A DNA stretch of 64,000 nucleotides from Paenibacillus sp. FSL R5-0490 (GCF_001956215.1 NZ_MRTQ01000018.1:1-64000), one strand, 5' to 3'. Positions 1-9,192 are shown, counted from the stretch's first letter. Numbers and translations are program-made. Notes: generated by a model from the sequence alone, not told the origin.

Positions 1-137
1 GGCAGAGGCTTAGTTGAACCAATCGGGTTCGTAGTGTCGATTGATCGAAGCGCTAGCGGAGATCTTAGCGACACTAGAACGCGACTAAATCAGTGGGGGA
101 TAAGGAAAACCCCCACTGATTGAAGTTTCACTTTATC
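1..137 (-). repeat. Dispersed structured repeat, family B (truncated by window edge)
   Basis: Read on the minus strand, this begins with GATAAAGTGAAACTTC, then AATCAGTGGGGG, a short loop and CCCCCACTGATT (a perfect 12-bp stem at 86-121), and ends near TTCAACTAAG. The same start, the same G/C hairpin and the same TTCAACTAAG stretch occur in order in the copy at 55172-55392. A second possible stem, AGTGTCG/CGACACT, spans about 33-78. No open reading frame is credible. The element continues beyond position 1, so its full length is unknown. Confidence 0.7.
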
Positions 138-236
138 GCATGTTACAGGAAGATTTCCTTTTTCATTGGAAAACGTACAAACTTTCACTCATACAAATAG
201 AAAGTGAGCTATTTATGGAAGCGAGTGAGGGATTGT

Positions 237-1127
237 ATGAGTAAAATGGAAGATTACATTAAGGACGTTACGAAATGGAACAAAGAGCTAAGAGATTTTT
301 TAGATTCGGAGGATGTTGAACAAAACAATGAATTGTGGCAGAGGCTGGATCATTTTACCGAAATTATGGATGGAATAAACGGCCCACTGGATATAGAAGC
401 TTTGGAAAAGCTGCAGAAACAAGTGGACTCTCTTCATTCGGAAATGGAGAATTACTTTTCCAATAGACAGCAGCTTGGAAATATCTATATGAATGAATCG
501 TACATTTCTGCGGGAAAGCATATTTTACCTCCGCTCCCTTACGATTACAGTGCACTTGAACCGCATATCTCAGGGGAAATAATGAGGCTGCATCATGATA
601 AGCATCATCAATCATATGTAGATGGCTTGAACAAAGCAGAGTTAATGCTTCAAAATGCGAGAAATAATAATGATTACAGCCTCGTAAAACACTGGTCCCG
701 CGAGCTGGCCTTTCATGGTTCCGGTCATTATTTGCATACGATTTTCTGGAATAATATGAGTCCTGAAGGCGGTGGGAAGCCTTCAGGTGCACTCCTGAAG
801 GAAATGAACAAATACTTTGGGAGCTTTGAGAAATTCAAAAGCCACTTCACTGAAGCAGCCAAGCAGGTAGAAGGAGTGGGCTGGGCAATCCTGGTGTGGT
901 CTCCAAGAGCGCGCAGGCTCGAAATACTTCAATCGGAAAGGCATATGCTTTTAACTCAGTGGGATACAATCCCTCTGCTGGCTTTGGATGTATGGGAACA
1001 TGCTTATTATCTGCAATATAAAAATAACCGTGGTGATTATATTAAAAATTGGTGGAATGTTGTCAACTGGAAGGATGTAGAAAACAGGTATTTAAAAGCA
1101 TCTGAATTAAAATGGAAGCCTTTCTAA
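237..1127 (+). CDS. sodF: Fe/Mn-family superoxide dismutase with N-terminal extension
   Basis: Converts superoxide to oxygen and hydrogen peroxide with an Fe or Mn centre. The 296-residue protein has a charged, helical N-terminal extension of about 95 residues followed by a complete SOD domain. Ligand positions are recognisable: the HHDKHHQSYV motif (first ligand about H119), HYLHTIFW (about H167) and the DVWEHAYYL signature, which carries the Asp and the last His. The long form resembles B. subtilis SodF (about 280 residues) rather than the compact SodA. I chose the ATG at 237, preceded by GTGAGGGA, over an in-frame GTG at 204 that lacks a ribosome binding site. The metal preference cannot be read from the sequence. 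It is followed by its own terminator, so it is probably monocistronic. Confidence 0.9.
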   Translation: MSKMEDYIKDVTKWNKELRDFLDSEDVEQNNELWQRLDHFTEIMDGINGPLDIEALEKLQKQVDSLHSEMENYFSNRQQLGNIYMNESYISAGKHILPPLPYDYSALEPHISGEIMRLHHDKHHQSYVDGLNKAELMLQNARNNNDYSLVKHWSRELAFHGSGHYLHTIFWNNMSPEGGGKPSGALLKEMNKYFGSFEKFKSHFTEAAKQVEGVGWAILVWSPRARRLEILQSERHMLLTQWDTIPLLALDVWEHAYYLQYKNNRGDYIKNWWNVVNWKDVENRYLKASELKWKPF

Positions 1128-1147
1128 ACAGGAGCAGAAATAAGCAG

Positions 1148-1180
1148 CAGGGGAGTACAAAACGTATTCCCCTGTTTTTT
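1148..1180 (+). terminator. Intrinsic terminator after sodF
   Basis: CAGGGGAGTAC pairs with GTATTCCCCTG (one G-T pair) around a short A-rich loop, followed by six T residues. Confidence 0.85.
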
Positions 1181-1226
1181 GATGTACAAGCCATTTTCAA
1201 ATCCACAATACAAGTCAAACATAATA

Positions 1227-1255
1227 GTCATATCACTACTTGTCCTGCATAAACT
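1227..1255 (+). promoter_or_regulatory. Putative sigma-E promoter for dacB-spmAB
   Basis: GTCATATC and CATAAACT, separated by 13 bases, resemble the sigma-E -35 (KMATATT) and -10 (CATACAHT) elements. It lies about 95 bases upstream of dacB, which is a sigma-E gene in B. subtilis. Assignment rests on motif and context only. Confidence 0.5.
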
Positions 1256-1349
1256 TGTACAAATAAATGAAAACATGCGGCTCCTCCTTTTGGGGAGATC
1301 ATGTATTTCGCTCAATCTGACATCCACAAAGGAGACGGGGTTTTGTGCA

Positions 1350-2501
1350 ATGAAAATGTTTAGCAGGCTGATGGCCATAGCTTTGGTCACCGCGTTGATG
1401 ATGATGAATTTTCCTCAGAAGACAGAGGCTTCAGTTTCAGTAAGTGCCCGGAGCGCAATATTAATGGAACAGGATTCCGGCCGTATCCTTTACCAGAAAG
1501 AAGCAAATGAAATAAGGAGAATAGCAAGCATTACAAAAATCATGACAGCAATTCTGGCGATAGAATCCGGAAAAATGGACGATTTGGTTAAAATAAGTGA
1601 TCGTGCTGTCAGAGCGGAAGGGTCATCGATATATCTAAAGGCAGGAGAAAAAATAAAGCTTGAGGATCTGGTTTTCGGGCTAATGCTTCGTTCAGGCAAT
1701 GACTCTGCAGTCGCAATCGCAGAACATGTTGGCGGAAGCCTTGAAGGATTTGGATTTTTAATGAATAAGAAAGCTGAAGAAATCGGCATGAAGAATACCC
1801 ATTTTGCAAACCCCCATGGTCTGGATGATCATGAAGACCATTATTCGACTGCTTATGATATGGCTCTGCTGACCAGGTATGCAATGAATAATGAGACCTA
1901 CCAAAAGATTGCAGGAACAAAGGTGCACCGTGCACCAAACCCGAATGAAAGCTGGGACAGGGTGTGGAAAAATAAAAATAGACTCCTGACTGAATTATAT
2001 GAGTATTGCACAGGGGGGAAAACAGGATATACAAAAAGGGCGAAGAGAACTCTTGTAACAACAGCATCGAAAGGCAGTCTTAATTTGATTGCAGTCACTC
2101 TAAATGGGCCGGATGACTGGAATGACCATATTAATATGTATGAGACAGCTTTTAGAACCTATGATTCTGTGGAAGTCCTGCCTGAGGGAATTATATCGGA
2201 TATTGATGATGAATTTTATAAAGGGAGGGTTTATATAAAGCATTCATACAATTATCCAGTTACAAAAGAAGAGAAAAACAACTTTAAAATTGATATAAAG
2301 CTGCTAAAGCATGAATCAGAATGGGACGACGGCAGGACAACACCTGACGTGGTCGGGCAGGCAACCGTGTATTTTGAAGACCAGAAAATTAAAAAACTCC
2401 CAATCTATTATAAGCATGATGAGGTAAAAGAGGATAAGTCGCTAATAGACTACTTTAAGGGTCTTTTCACCTCAATTGCAGGAGTGAAGACAAATGGTTA
2501 A
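1350..2501 (+). CDS. dacB: Sporulation D-alanyl-D-alanine carboxypeptidase DacB (PBP5*)
   Basis: Trims the terminal D-alanine of peptidoglycan stem peptides and so limits cross-linking of the spore cortex; it acts on the mother-cell side of the outer forespore membrane. The 383-residue product matches the usual DacB length (382 in B. subtilis). It starts with a hydrophobic signal segment (about residues 3-20), then the three penicillin-binding motifs: SITK at 60-63 (nucleophile S60), SGN at 115-117 and KTG at 224-226. A C-terminal beta domain follows. The ATG at 1350 has AAAGGAGA upstream; the in-frame codons before it give a non-conserved extension. The end overlaps spmA by 8 bases, as expected for the dacB-spmA-spmB operon. 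Confidence 0.95.
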   Translation: MKMFSRLMAIALVTALMMMNFPQKTEASVSVSARSAILMEQDSGRILYQKEANEIRRIASITKIMTAILAIESGKMDDLVKISDRAVRAEGSSIYLKAGEKIKLEDLVFGLMLRSGNDSAVAIAEHVGGSLEGFGFLMNKKAEEIGMKNTHFANPHGLDDHEDHYSTAYDMALLTRYAMNNETYQKIAGTKVHRAPNPNESWDRVWKNKNRLLTELYEYCTGGKTGYTKRAKRTLVTTASKGSLNLIAVTLNGPDDWNDHINMYETAFRTYDSVEVLPEGIISDIDDEFYKGRVYIKHSYNYPVTKEEKNNFKIDIKLLKHESEWDDGRTTPDVVGQATVYFEDQKIKKLPIYYKHDEVKEDKSLIDYFKGLFTSIAGVKTNG

Positions 2502-3081
2502 TATCATTTGGGTGATGCTTACAGCTATAGGCTTAGTTTTTGCTATGATAAACGGCACTATAAATGAAGTGAACGAAGCCATTTTCAATGGTGCAAAAGA
2601 AGCGGTCACGTTATGCATTGGTCTTATTAGCATTCTTGTTTTTTGGCTTGGAATGATGAAAATTGCTGAGGACGCCGGCCTGCTGAATAAGCTTGCATCC
2701 TTATTCAGGCCAATTGTGAAGAAGCTTTTTCCAGAAGTGCCCGGTGATCATCCGGCAATGGGATATATGCTATCGAACATGATGGCCAATATGTTCGGTT
2801 TGGGAAACGCAGCAACCCCTCTCGGCATAAAAGCAATGGAAGAACTGAAAAGATTGAATGGGGGAAAGAATGAAGCGAGCCGTTCTATGATAACCTTTTT
2901 GGCCATCAACACTTCAAGTCTGACCTTAATTCCTACAACCGTGATTGCCATACGGATGAATTATAATTCTGCCTCGCCCACCGATATCGTAGGTCCTACC
3001 TTAGTGGCTACATTCTGCTCTACATTGGCCGCAATAATGATTGACCGATATTTCTATTACCGAAGAACGCGAAAAGGATGA
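2494..3081 (+). CDS. spmA: Spore maturation membrane protein SpmA
   Basis: A 195-residue integral membrane protein of the nucleoside-recognition (Gate) family. With SpmB it is needed for full dehydration of the spore core and heat resistance in B. subtilis and clostridia. Hydrophobic segments cover most of the protein, with the conserved stretch MLSNMMANMFGLGNAATPLG near residues 86-105. Length equals that of B. subtilis SpmA within one residue. It overlaps the end of dacB, so the two are translationally coupled. The transported substrate is not established for the family. Confidence 0.95.
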   Translation: MVNIIWVMLTAIGLVFAMINGTINEVNEAIFNGAKEAVTLCIGLISILVFWLGMMKIAEDAGLLNKLASLFRPIVKKLFPEVPGDHPAMGYMLSNMMANMFGLGNAATPLGIKAMEELKRLNGGKNEASRSMITFLAINTSSLTLIPTTVIAIRMNYNSASPTDIVGPTLVATFCSTLAAIMIDRYFYYRRTRKG

Positions 3082-3088
3082 GGTTAGG

Positions 3089-3625
3089 ATGGAGATTGTT
3101 TCAGCTGTTTCCCTTTGGTTAATTCCTATTTTAATAGGCTTTATATTAATATATGGAACATTTAAGAAGGTTCCTACCTATGAAAGCTTTACTGAAGGCG
3201 GAAAAGAAGGTATAAAAATTGCTGTATCCATTATTCCTTTTCTTGTCGGGATGCTTGTAGCCATCTCAGTTTTCAGGGCTTCCGGCGCCCTGGAGTATTT
3301 TATGAATCTGATCAGGCCCGGACTGGAGGCAATTGGAGTGCCTCCTGATATCGTACCCCTGGCTATCATTCGTCCGATCTCAGGAACTGCAGCACTGGGA
3401 ATGACCAGTGACTTAATTGCTGTCCATGGTCCCGACTCCTTTATAGGCAGGCTTGCCTCAGTACTGCAGGGCAGCACAGATACAACTTTTTATGTCCTGA
3501 CGGTCTACTTTGGAGCAGTGGGAATCAAAAAAATGGGTGATGCCCTTAAAGTCGGGCTGCTGGCCGATTTGGCAGGCATTATAGCATCCATTGTGATCGT
3601 GACACTTGTTTTTGGCAGTATGTAG
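3089..3625 (+). CDS. spmB: Spore maturation membrane protein SpmB
   Basis: Partner of SpmA: a 178-residue, multi-span membrane protein with the Gate-domain pattern RPISGTAALGMTSDLI in the middle. Length equals B. subtilis SpmB. I start at the ATG at 3089, which has GGATGAGGTTAGG just upstream; an in-frame codon at 3041 lies inside spmA and would add a non-hydrophobic 16-residue tail. It is separated from the spmA stop by only 7 bases and followed by a terminator, closing the dacB-spmAB operon. Confidence 0.95.
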   Translation: MEIVSAVSLWLIPILIGFILIYGTFKKVPTYESFTEGGKEGIKIAVSIIPFLVGMLVAISVFRASGALEYFMNLIRPGLEAIGVPPDIVPLAIIRPISGTAALGMTSDLIAVHGPDSFIGRLASVLQGSTDTTFYVLTVYFGAVGIKKMGDALKVGLLADLAGIIASIVIVTLVFGSM

Positions 3626-3649
3626 CCATTAATGAAATTATCCGGAACA

Positions 3650-3678
3650 AAAGATACCTGAATGTGGGTATCTTTTTT
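3650..3678 (+). terminator. Intrinsic terminator after spmB
   Basis: AAAGATACC pairs with GGGTATCTTT (one G-T pair), followed by a T run. Confidence 0.85.
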
Positions 3679-3752
3679 ATTTTACTTTCAAATCTCAACA
3701 TTCAGTAATTACAGTTTATTACTTACCTAAGCTGTTTTGGCAATGGTTTGCT

Positions 3753-3780
3753 TTGAAAACTTGACGAATTATGTCATAAT
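3753..3780 (+). promoter_or_regulatory. Putative sigma-A promoter for rluB
   Basis: TTGAAA (3753-3758) and CATAAT (3775-3780) are 16 bases apart and lie about 55 bases before the rluB start, downstream of the spmB terminator. Confidence 0.4.
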
Positions 3781-3835
3781 TCATTAGGAGTGAAAAAGTA
3801 TGAAGTATTGTTAATAAAACTTTGAGGTGACATAA

Positions 3836-4561
3836 ATGGAAAGATTGCAGAAAGTTATTGCCCATGCGGGGGTTGCTTCGCGAAGAAAAGCTGAAGAGCT
3901 AATGGGTGAAGGCCGTGTAAGGGTTAACGGAAAAACAGTAAAGGAACTGGGGGTTAAGGTCTCTCCTTCTGACCGCATTGAAGTGGATGGAATACCGTTG
4001 GAGAGAGAGGAGCCTGTTTATTTTCTTCTCTATAAACCAAGAGGCGTCATTTCAGCCGTTTCAGATGACAAGGGCAGAAAAGTCGTCACGGATTTCTTTG
4101 AGGGAATCAAACAAAGAATATACCCTGTTGGAAGACTGGATTACGATACATCCGGAATCCTCATTCTTACCAATGACGGGGAGTTTGCAAATCTTTTAAT
4201 GCACCCAAGCAATGAAATTGAAAAAGTCTATGTTGCCAAGTTGAAAGGCATCCCTTCAAAAGAAAAAATGAAGAGCCTTCAAAGAGGGATCGTGCTTGAA
4301 GATGGAAAAACAGCACCTGCCAAAACCAAGCTGTTATCAATGGATAAGAAAAAACAGACAGCTATTGTGGAAATCAGCATTCATGAAGGACGCAACCGCC
4401 AGGTTAGGAGGATGTTTGAAGCCATTGGTCATCCTGTTCTGAAACTGAAGAGGGAGAGATATGGGTTCCTCACTCTGCAGGGATTATCAGCGGGGGATGC
4501 AAGAGAACTTACTGCCCATGAAGTTAAGCAGCTCCGGACACTCGCGATGAAGAAGAAATAG
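3836..4561 (+). CDS. rluB: 23S rRNA pseudouridine synthase RluB
   Basis: Isomerises a specific uridine (2605 by E. coli numbering) in 23S rRNA to pseudouridine. The 241-residue protein has an N-terminal S4 RNA-binding domain (about residues 1-60; VIAHAGVASRRKAEELM) and an RsuA/RluB catalytic domain containing GRLDYDTSGILILTNDG, where the Asp after RL is the catalytic residue. The NRQVRRMFEAIGHPVLKLKR stretch is the typical C-terminal signature. Its place between spmB and resA matches B. subtilis ypuL. A GAGGTGACATAA ribosome binding region precedes the ATG. Confidence 0.93.
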   Translation: MERLQKVIAHAGVASRRKAEELMGEGRVRVNGKTVKELGVKVSPSDRIEVDGIPLEREEPVYFLLYKPRGVISAVSDDKGRKVVTDFFEGIKQRIYPVGRLDYDTSGILILTNDGEFANLLMHPSNEIEKVYVAKLKGIPSKEKMKSLQRGIVLEDGKTAPAKTKLLSMDKKKQTAIVEISIHEGRNRQVRRMFEAIGHPVLKLKRERYGFLTLQGLSAGDARELTAHEVKQLRTLAMKKK

Positions 4562-4633
4562 TCAGCCTTCAGAAAAATTCATAGAAGTGTCACAGTTACG
4601 CTAATTTGTAAACAATATAGGTATGATGAAAAA

Positions 4634-4642
4634 TGCTATAAT
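4634..4642 (+). promoter_or_regulatory. Extended -10 promoter element for resA
   Basis: TGCTATAAT is a perfect extended -10 about 105 bases upstream of resA, with no recognisable -35 at the right distance. In B. subtilis the resA promoter is activated by ResD, which fits a weak -35. ResD binding sites were not identified. Confidence 0.5.
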
Positions 4643-4746
4643 AGTAAACAGCTATGAGGCAAAAATCTTTTCCATATGTTACATATAAATTTGTTAAGGT
4701 ACGGTCTTTTGGCCTGATTACGATGCCTTAGGAGGGGAAGTTTTTT

Positions 4747-5271
4747 ATGAAAAAGCAGCGTCTGGTAATGAGAACAGTCATATTGCTTGTCCTTGGTGCT
4801 GCCGTAGCATATACGCTATACGCAAATTTTACGAAAGATAAAATTCAAAAGGTTGCTGTTGGGGAAAAGGCACCTGATTTTGTACTGACAGATATGGATG
4901 GCAATAAACACAGGTTATCCGATTATGAAGGCCAGGGTGTTTTCCTGAATTTCTGGGGTACATGGTGCAAACCCTGTGAGAAGGAAATGCCATATATGAA
5001 CAATCAATATGAGCAATTTAAAGATGAGGGTGTTCAGGTTTTGGCTGTTAATGTCGGCGAGACAGATTTAGCAGTAAATAAATTTTCTGAGCGTTACGAT
5101 CTGGCCTTCCCGATTGTAATTGATAAGGATGGCCAAGTCCAATCTGCTTACGGAATTAATCCTCTTCCTGCCACTTTTCTCATTGATAAAGATGGAAAGG
5201 TTGTCAAGTATATTACAGGTGAGATGACGGAAGAAACGATCAAGAACTATATGGAACAGATTAAACCATAA
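4747..5271 (+). CDS. resA: Thiol-disulfide oxidoreductase ResA
   Basis: Membrane-anchored, extracytoplasmic thioredoxin-like protein that reduces the CXXCH cysteines of apocytochrome c before heme attachment. The 174-residue product has an N-terminal anchor (about residues 9-27), then an AhpC/TSA-like thioredoxin fold with the active site WCKPC (C74 and C77). A conserved NPLPATFLIDKDG cis-proline region follows. Length is close to B. subtilis ResA (179), where the motif is CEPC. It begins the resABC(DE) operon, 19 bases before resB. Confidence 0.95.
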   Translation: MKKQRLVMRTVILLVLGAAVAYTLYANFTKDKIQKVAVGEKAPDFVLTDMDGNKHRLSDYEGQGVFLNFWGTWCKPCEKEMPYMNNQYEQFKDEGVQVLAVNVGETDLAVNKFSERYDLAFPIVIDKDGQVQSAYGINPLPATFLIDKDGKVVKYITGEMTEETIKNYMEQIKP

Positions 5272-5290
5272 GTTACGGGGAGTTTTATAT

Positions 5291-6922
5291 ATGAAAGAAG
5301 TAAAATGCGACTGCGGCCATGTTAATCCCATAGGTACGATACTATGTGAGTCGTGCGGGAAGGTATTGGAAGAAAAAGAAAAAGACAAAAAACTTCTCGA
5401 TATGCGGTATGAAGGCAGTGCACGCCGCTCGCAAACCTATAATAAAACGATAATTGATAAGATATGGAATTTCTTCTCATCTGTTAAGGTTGGAGTCTGG
5501 CTGATCGTAATAACGCTGATAGCATCAGCCGTTGGAACAATACTGCCTCAGGAAATGTATATTCCGCCAATCATGCCTGCTGAAGAATATTACGAAGACC
5601 AATATGGATGGATTGGTAAATTATACTACGACCTTGGATTTCATAATCTATACAGCTCATGGTGGTATTTGATTTTGATTGCCTCAATTGGTATATCTCT
5701 TGTAATCTGCAGTCTGGATAGGGTTGTTCCATTGTATAGAGCTTTAAAAAAGCAGAAGGTAAGCCGTCATGAAAGCTATCTGCAGCGCCAGAGGGTTTTT
5801 GGTGCGTCACAGCCAGAAGATACTGATAAGGCCTTCACAATGGCAAAAGAAAAATTAAAATCCAAGAAATACAGCATCCGGGAAGAGAATGGAAACATCC
5901 TTGCTGAAAAAGGACGTTTCTCAAGATGGGGCCCATACGTTAACCATGTGGGACTTATCATATTTTTAATTGGCGGAATGCTCCGTTTTGTACCGGGCAT
6001 GTATGTTGACAAAATTCTTTGGATCCGGGAAGGCGAAACAAAGGTCATTCCGGAAACCAATGGTGAATACTACCTTAAAAATGACGGCTTCATCCTTGAA
6101 ATGTATGATAAAGAGAAAGATAACGAAGTGTTTGGGGAAGCGATTGACAAAGCAGGAATGGTAGCTAAAAATTATCAGTCCAATGTCACTCTTTATAAAA
6201 AACAGGGCGATACTGTTGCAGGTGAAGAGGCTGATCTCAAGAAAGTTAAGGACTATGAAATTAAGGTAAATAAACCTCTTAAGTTTGAGAACTTTGCATT
6301 ATACCAAGTAGATTATAAACTTAATGAACTTAACAAAATGTCATTTGCCCTTACAAATAAAAAAACGGGTGAGGAATACGGGGACTTAACAGTCGACCTG
6401 AATCATCCACAGGATGAATATGATCTTGGAAATGGCTATAAAGCAGAAGTTGTCAGCTATTTTCCCGATTTTGAATTTGATGAAAATGGAGAACCTGTTA
6501 CAAAGTCCAGAATTCCTAATAATCCTGCCTTTGTTTTTAAAATGTTTACTCCGGATAAGCCTGATGGCGAAATAAGTTTTGTTGCGATCAGACAGACTAT
6601 TGAACCATTCGGCGATAATGAATACAAGATGGCCTTTAAAGGCGTAGATACCAAAAATGTATCGGCCTTGACCGTCCGAAAAGATTTAACATTATGGATT
6701 ATCGCATTGGGCGGTGTTATTTTCATGATAGGTGTTGCACAGGGATCTTATTGGAACCATCGGAGAGTTTGGCTGCGCCGCGTTAATGGAGAAGTGTGGG
6801 TAGCAGGACACACTAACAAAAACTGGCATGGACTTAAAAGGGAAATTGAAGCAGCATTGGATGGAACCGGAATTAAGATGCCGGAAGATCAGCTGCAAAA
6901 TCAAAGTGAAAAGAAAGGCTAA
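5291..6922 (+). CDS. resB: Cytochrome c biogenesis protein ResB (Ccs1 family)
   Basis: Together with ResC forms the system II heme exporter and cytochrome c heme lyase. The 543-residue protein begins with a short cysteine-rich cytoplasmic segment (CDCGHVNPIGTILCESCG, a likely zinc-ribbon-like motif). Three transmembrane segments lie in the first 240 residues or so, then a large extracytoplasmic domain, a final transmembrane segment near residue 475 and a cytoplasmic tail. Length and order match B. subtilis ResB (542). It sits between resA and resC with short spacers. Confidence 0.94.
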   Translation: MKEVKCDCGHVNPIGTILCESCGKVLEEKEKDKKLLDMRYEGSARRSQTYNKTIIDKIWNFFSSVKVGVWLIVITLIASAVGTILPQEMYIPPIMPAEEYYEDQYGWIGKLYYDLGFHNLYSSWWYLILIASIGISLVICSLDRVVPLYRALKKQKVSRHESYLQRQRVFGASQPEDTDKAFTMAKEKLKSKKYSIREENGNILAEKGRFSRWGPYVNHVGLIIFLIGGMLRFVPGMYVDKILWIREGETKVIPETNGEYYLKNDGFILEMYDKEKDNEVFGEAIDKAGMVAKNYQSNVTLYKKQGDTVAGEEADLKKVKDYEIKVNKPLKFENFALYQVDYKLNELNKMSFALTNKKTGEEYGDLTVDLNHPQDEYDLGNGYKAEVVSYFPDFEFDENGEPVTKSRIPNNPAFVFKMFTPDKPDGEISFVAIRQTIEPFGDNEYKMAFKGVDTKNVSALTVRKDLTLWIIALGGVIFMIGVAQGSYWNHRRVWLRRVNGEVWVAGHTNKNWHGLKREIEAALDGTGIKMPEDQLQNQSEKKG

Positions 6923-6934
6923 GGAGGAATCTGA

Positions 6935-8116
6935 GTGGTTACAATAAGCAGCAATTTACTATACACAGCTTTTATCCTCTATTTAATTGCTACTGTCTTT
7001 TTTGCCGGCTCTATAAAGGATAAGAATAGAACGAAACAAGGGCCAAACAGATGGGCAGCAATTGGATTATGGATCTCGATTATCGGGTTTGCTGCACAGC
7101 TTGGCTACTTTATTACAAGGTGGATTGCAGCCGGGCATGCGCCTGTCAGCAACCTTTTCGAATTTACAACATTCTTTGGAATGTCGCTTGTTGGTGCTTT
7201 TATAGTGATTTACTTAATTTATAAAACACCTATTTTAGGAGTCTTTACGCTCCCGGTTGCGGTACTGATGATTGCTTATGCAAGTATGTTTCCGCGGGAG
7301 GTTTCACCGCTGATCCCCGCCCTGCAAAGTGATTGGCTTCATATTCATGTTACAACAGCTGCAGTTGGGCAGGCTATTTTGGCTGTAAGCTTCGCTGCCG
7401 GATTAATTTATCTGGTAAAGTCAGTGGATCAAACTAAGCAAAGCAAACAGAGATTCTGGCTGGAAGCCGTTATGTTTGGCCTGGTTTGTACACTTGGATT
7501 TATTATTATAAGCTCAAGCTTCTCAGCTTCAGGCTACAAGGCGGAATTTAACTGGATTGATAAGAACGGTCAGGAAGACGTTCTCGAATATCATATGCCT
7601 GCTTTAACAGGTCCTCACGAGGGTCAGCTGATTACAGAAGGTAAATTTGAACCGCTTGCGGAAATGCCTGCAATTATTAATGCTAAAAAATTAAATACCG
7701 TTATATGGTCTTTGGCTTCAGGTGTCATTCTATATCTTGCTCTAAGATTGGTTCTACGCAAAAGGGTTGGAGCTGCACTTCAGCCGCTTGCCAAAAATAT
7801 TAATCTTGATTTGGTTGACGAAATCGCTTACCGCTCAGTATTAATAGGATTTCCGGTCTTTACACTAGGAGCTTTGATTTTTGCCATGATATGGGCACAA
7901 ATTGCATGGACTCGTTTCTGGGGATGGGATCCAAAGGAAGTATGGGCTCTCATTACCTTCCTATTTTATGCTGCCTACCTGCACCTTCGCCTTTCAAAGG
8001 GCTGGCATGGCGAAAAGTCTGCATGGCTTGCTGTAATCGGATTTATCATTATCATGTTTAATCTGGTGGCGGTAAACCTGGTCATTGCCGGATTGCACTC
8101 CTACGCTGGATCATAA
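6935..8116 (+). CDS. resC: Cytochrome c biogenesis protein ResC (CcsA family)
   Basis: The second subunit of the system II cytochrome c synthase. The 393-residue polytopic protein carries the tryptophan-rich WWD motif WGWDPKEVW at about residue 328, which positions heme, and conserved His residues on either side. It starts with GTG at 6935, preceded by AAGGAGGA at a good distance and 12 bases after resB. B. subtilis ResC has 391 residues. A dispersed repeat begins immediately after the stop codon. Confidence 0.95.
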   Translation: MVTISSNLLYTAFILYLIATVFFAGSIKDKNRTKQGPNRWAAIGLWISIIGFAAQLGYFITRWIAAGHAPVSNLFEFTTFFGMSLVGAFIVIYLIYKTPILGVFTLPVAVLMIAYASMFPREVSPLIPALQSDWLHIHVTTAAVGQAILAVSFAAGLIYLVKSVDQTKQSKQRFWLEAVMFGLVCTLGFIIISSSFSASGYKAEFNWIDKNGQEDVLEYHMPALTGPHEGQLITEGKFEPLAEMPAIINAKKLNTVIWSLASGVILYLALRLVLRKRVGAALQPLAKNINLDLVDEIAYRSVLIGFPVFTLGALIFAMIWAQIAWTRFWGWDPKEVWALITFLFYAAYLHLRLSKGWHGEKSAWLAVIGFIIIMFNLVAVNLVIAGLHSYAGS

Positions 8117-8117
8117 C

Positions 8118-8363
8118 AAGAAAAGCGGAGGCGCCTTGCTCACCCCCGACCAGCACAAGACGATCCTTACGGAAAGGCGTTCTTTGCCTTTTTGGGAGGA
8201 TTGCCCGAAATGTGGAGGCGACTGTCCAGGGACGACAGGCATAAGCCGGTTCCTGTAAGAAGGCGTATTTCCTTCTGGAAGGAAACGGCTTATGATCCCG
8301 AGTCCCTAGGAGCCGAAACAAGACAAGCTTGTGACCTCGAGGGGGTAGGCGCTGGAGCTAGAC
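8118..8363 (+). repeat. Dispersed structured repeat, family A, short copy
   Basis: This 246-base element lies directly after resC and is closely repeated in inverted orientation at 30820-31186. The ends, AGCGGAGGCGCCTTGC and (reverse complement of the other end) AGCTCCAGCGCCTACC, form imperfect terminal inverted repeats. Inside is a nested stem in which AGCCGGTTCC pairs imperfectly with GGAAACGGCT, closing over the TTTCCTTC/GAAGGAAA hairpin. It lacks the roughly 120-base internal module present in the other copy. Short ORFs across it are by-products of the repeat and are not annotated. Confidence 0.85.
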
Positions 8364-8406
8364 CGTTCCCAAAATTCAAAGATAATATTCCTGATAATAA
8401 TCATAC

Positions 8407-8440
8407 AAGCCTTCACTTCACAATAGTGAAGGCTTTAATT
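8407..8440 (+). terminator. Hairpin with T-rich tail between resC and resD
   Basis: AAGCCTTCACT pairs with AGTGAAGGCTT; the tail is T-rich but interrupted (TTAATTAAAGATTTTTT). It could end the resABC message or attenuate read-through into resDE, which in B. subtilis also has its own promoter. Confidence 0.6.
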
Positions 8441-8475
8441 AAAGATTTTTTATTGAACGTTAGGGGGACTTGAAA

Positions 8476-9192
8476 ATGGAAAACCAAGTGAAAATATTAC
8501 TAGTGGATGATGAAGAAAGAATCCGCCGTTTATTGAAGATGTACCTTGAGCGTGAAAATTTTTCAATTGATGAAGCAGAGAATGGTAACCAGGCTTTGTC
8601 AAAAGCCCTGGCAAATGATTATGATGTCATCCTATTGGATTTAATGATGCCCGGCAAAGACGGAATAGAAGTCTGCAGAGAACTGAGAGAAAAAAAAGCT
8701 ACCCCTGTGATCATGCTTACAGCTAAAGGGGAAGAAGTTAATCGCGTACAGGGATTTGAAGTCGGCACTGATGATTATATCGTAAAGCCTTTCAGTCCCA
8801 GGGAAGTTGTCCTGCGTGTGAAGGCTTTATTGCGCAGATCTTCTAAAACTACTTACCTGCAGACAGAAACAACAGCAAAAGATGTAATCGTATTTCCTCA
8901 TCTAACGATCGATAATGATGCTCACAAAGTATTGGCTGATGGAAAAGAAGTCAGTTTGACGCCAAAGGAATATGAACTGCTTTATTTCCTGGCAAAGGCG
9001 CCGGATAAGGTTTTTGACAGGGAGCATCTGCTTAAAGAAGTATGGCATTATGAATTTTTCGGAGATTTGCGAACAGTTGATACTCATGTGAAGCGTTTGC
9101 GTGAAAAACTGAATAAAGTTTCTGAGCAGGCTGCCAGAATGATTGTCACCGTTTGGGGAGTGGGCTACAAGTTTGAGGTTATTAATGAATGA
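8476..9192 (+). CDS. resD: Two-component response regulator ResD
   Basis: OmpR/PhoB-type transcription factor that activates aerobic and anaerobic respiration genes (resA, ctaA, nasD, hmp in B. subtilis) when phosphorylated by ResE. The 238-residue protein has a receiver domain with the acidic pair D11/D12, phospho-acceptor D55 (LLDLMMPG) and the KPF lysine. A winged-helix domain follows ([30 protein letters not shown]). It is highly similar to B. subtilis ResD (240). I prefer the ATG at 8476, 8 bases after an AGGGGG ribosome site, over a TTG two codons earlier. The stop overlaps the resE start. Confidence 0.96.
   Translation: MENQVKILLVDDEERIRRLLKMYLERENFSIDEAENGNQALSKALANDYDVILLDLMMPGKDGIEVCRELREKKATPVIMLTAKGEEVNRVQGFEVGTDDYIVKPFSPREVVLRVKALLRRSSKTTYLQTETTAKDVIVFPHLTIDNDAHKVLADGKEVSLTPKEYELLYFLAKAPDKVFDREHLLKEVWHYEFFGDLRTVDTHVKRLREKLNKVSEQAARMIVTVWGVGYKFEVINE

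Noticed and set aside
364-792. Minus-strand ORF of 142 codons inside sodF
   Set aside because: It is antisense to a complete, motif-bearing SOD gene, has no ribosome site and unlikely composition (rich in H, S, C, Y).
8192-8473. ORFs across the family A repeat (also 8082-8321 and 31025-31258)
   Set aside because: They follow the hairpins of the repeat, have no ribosome sites, and are not maintained in frame between the two copies.
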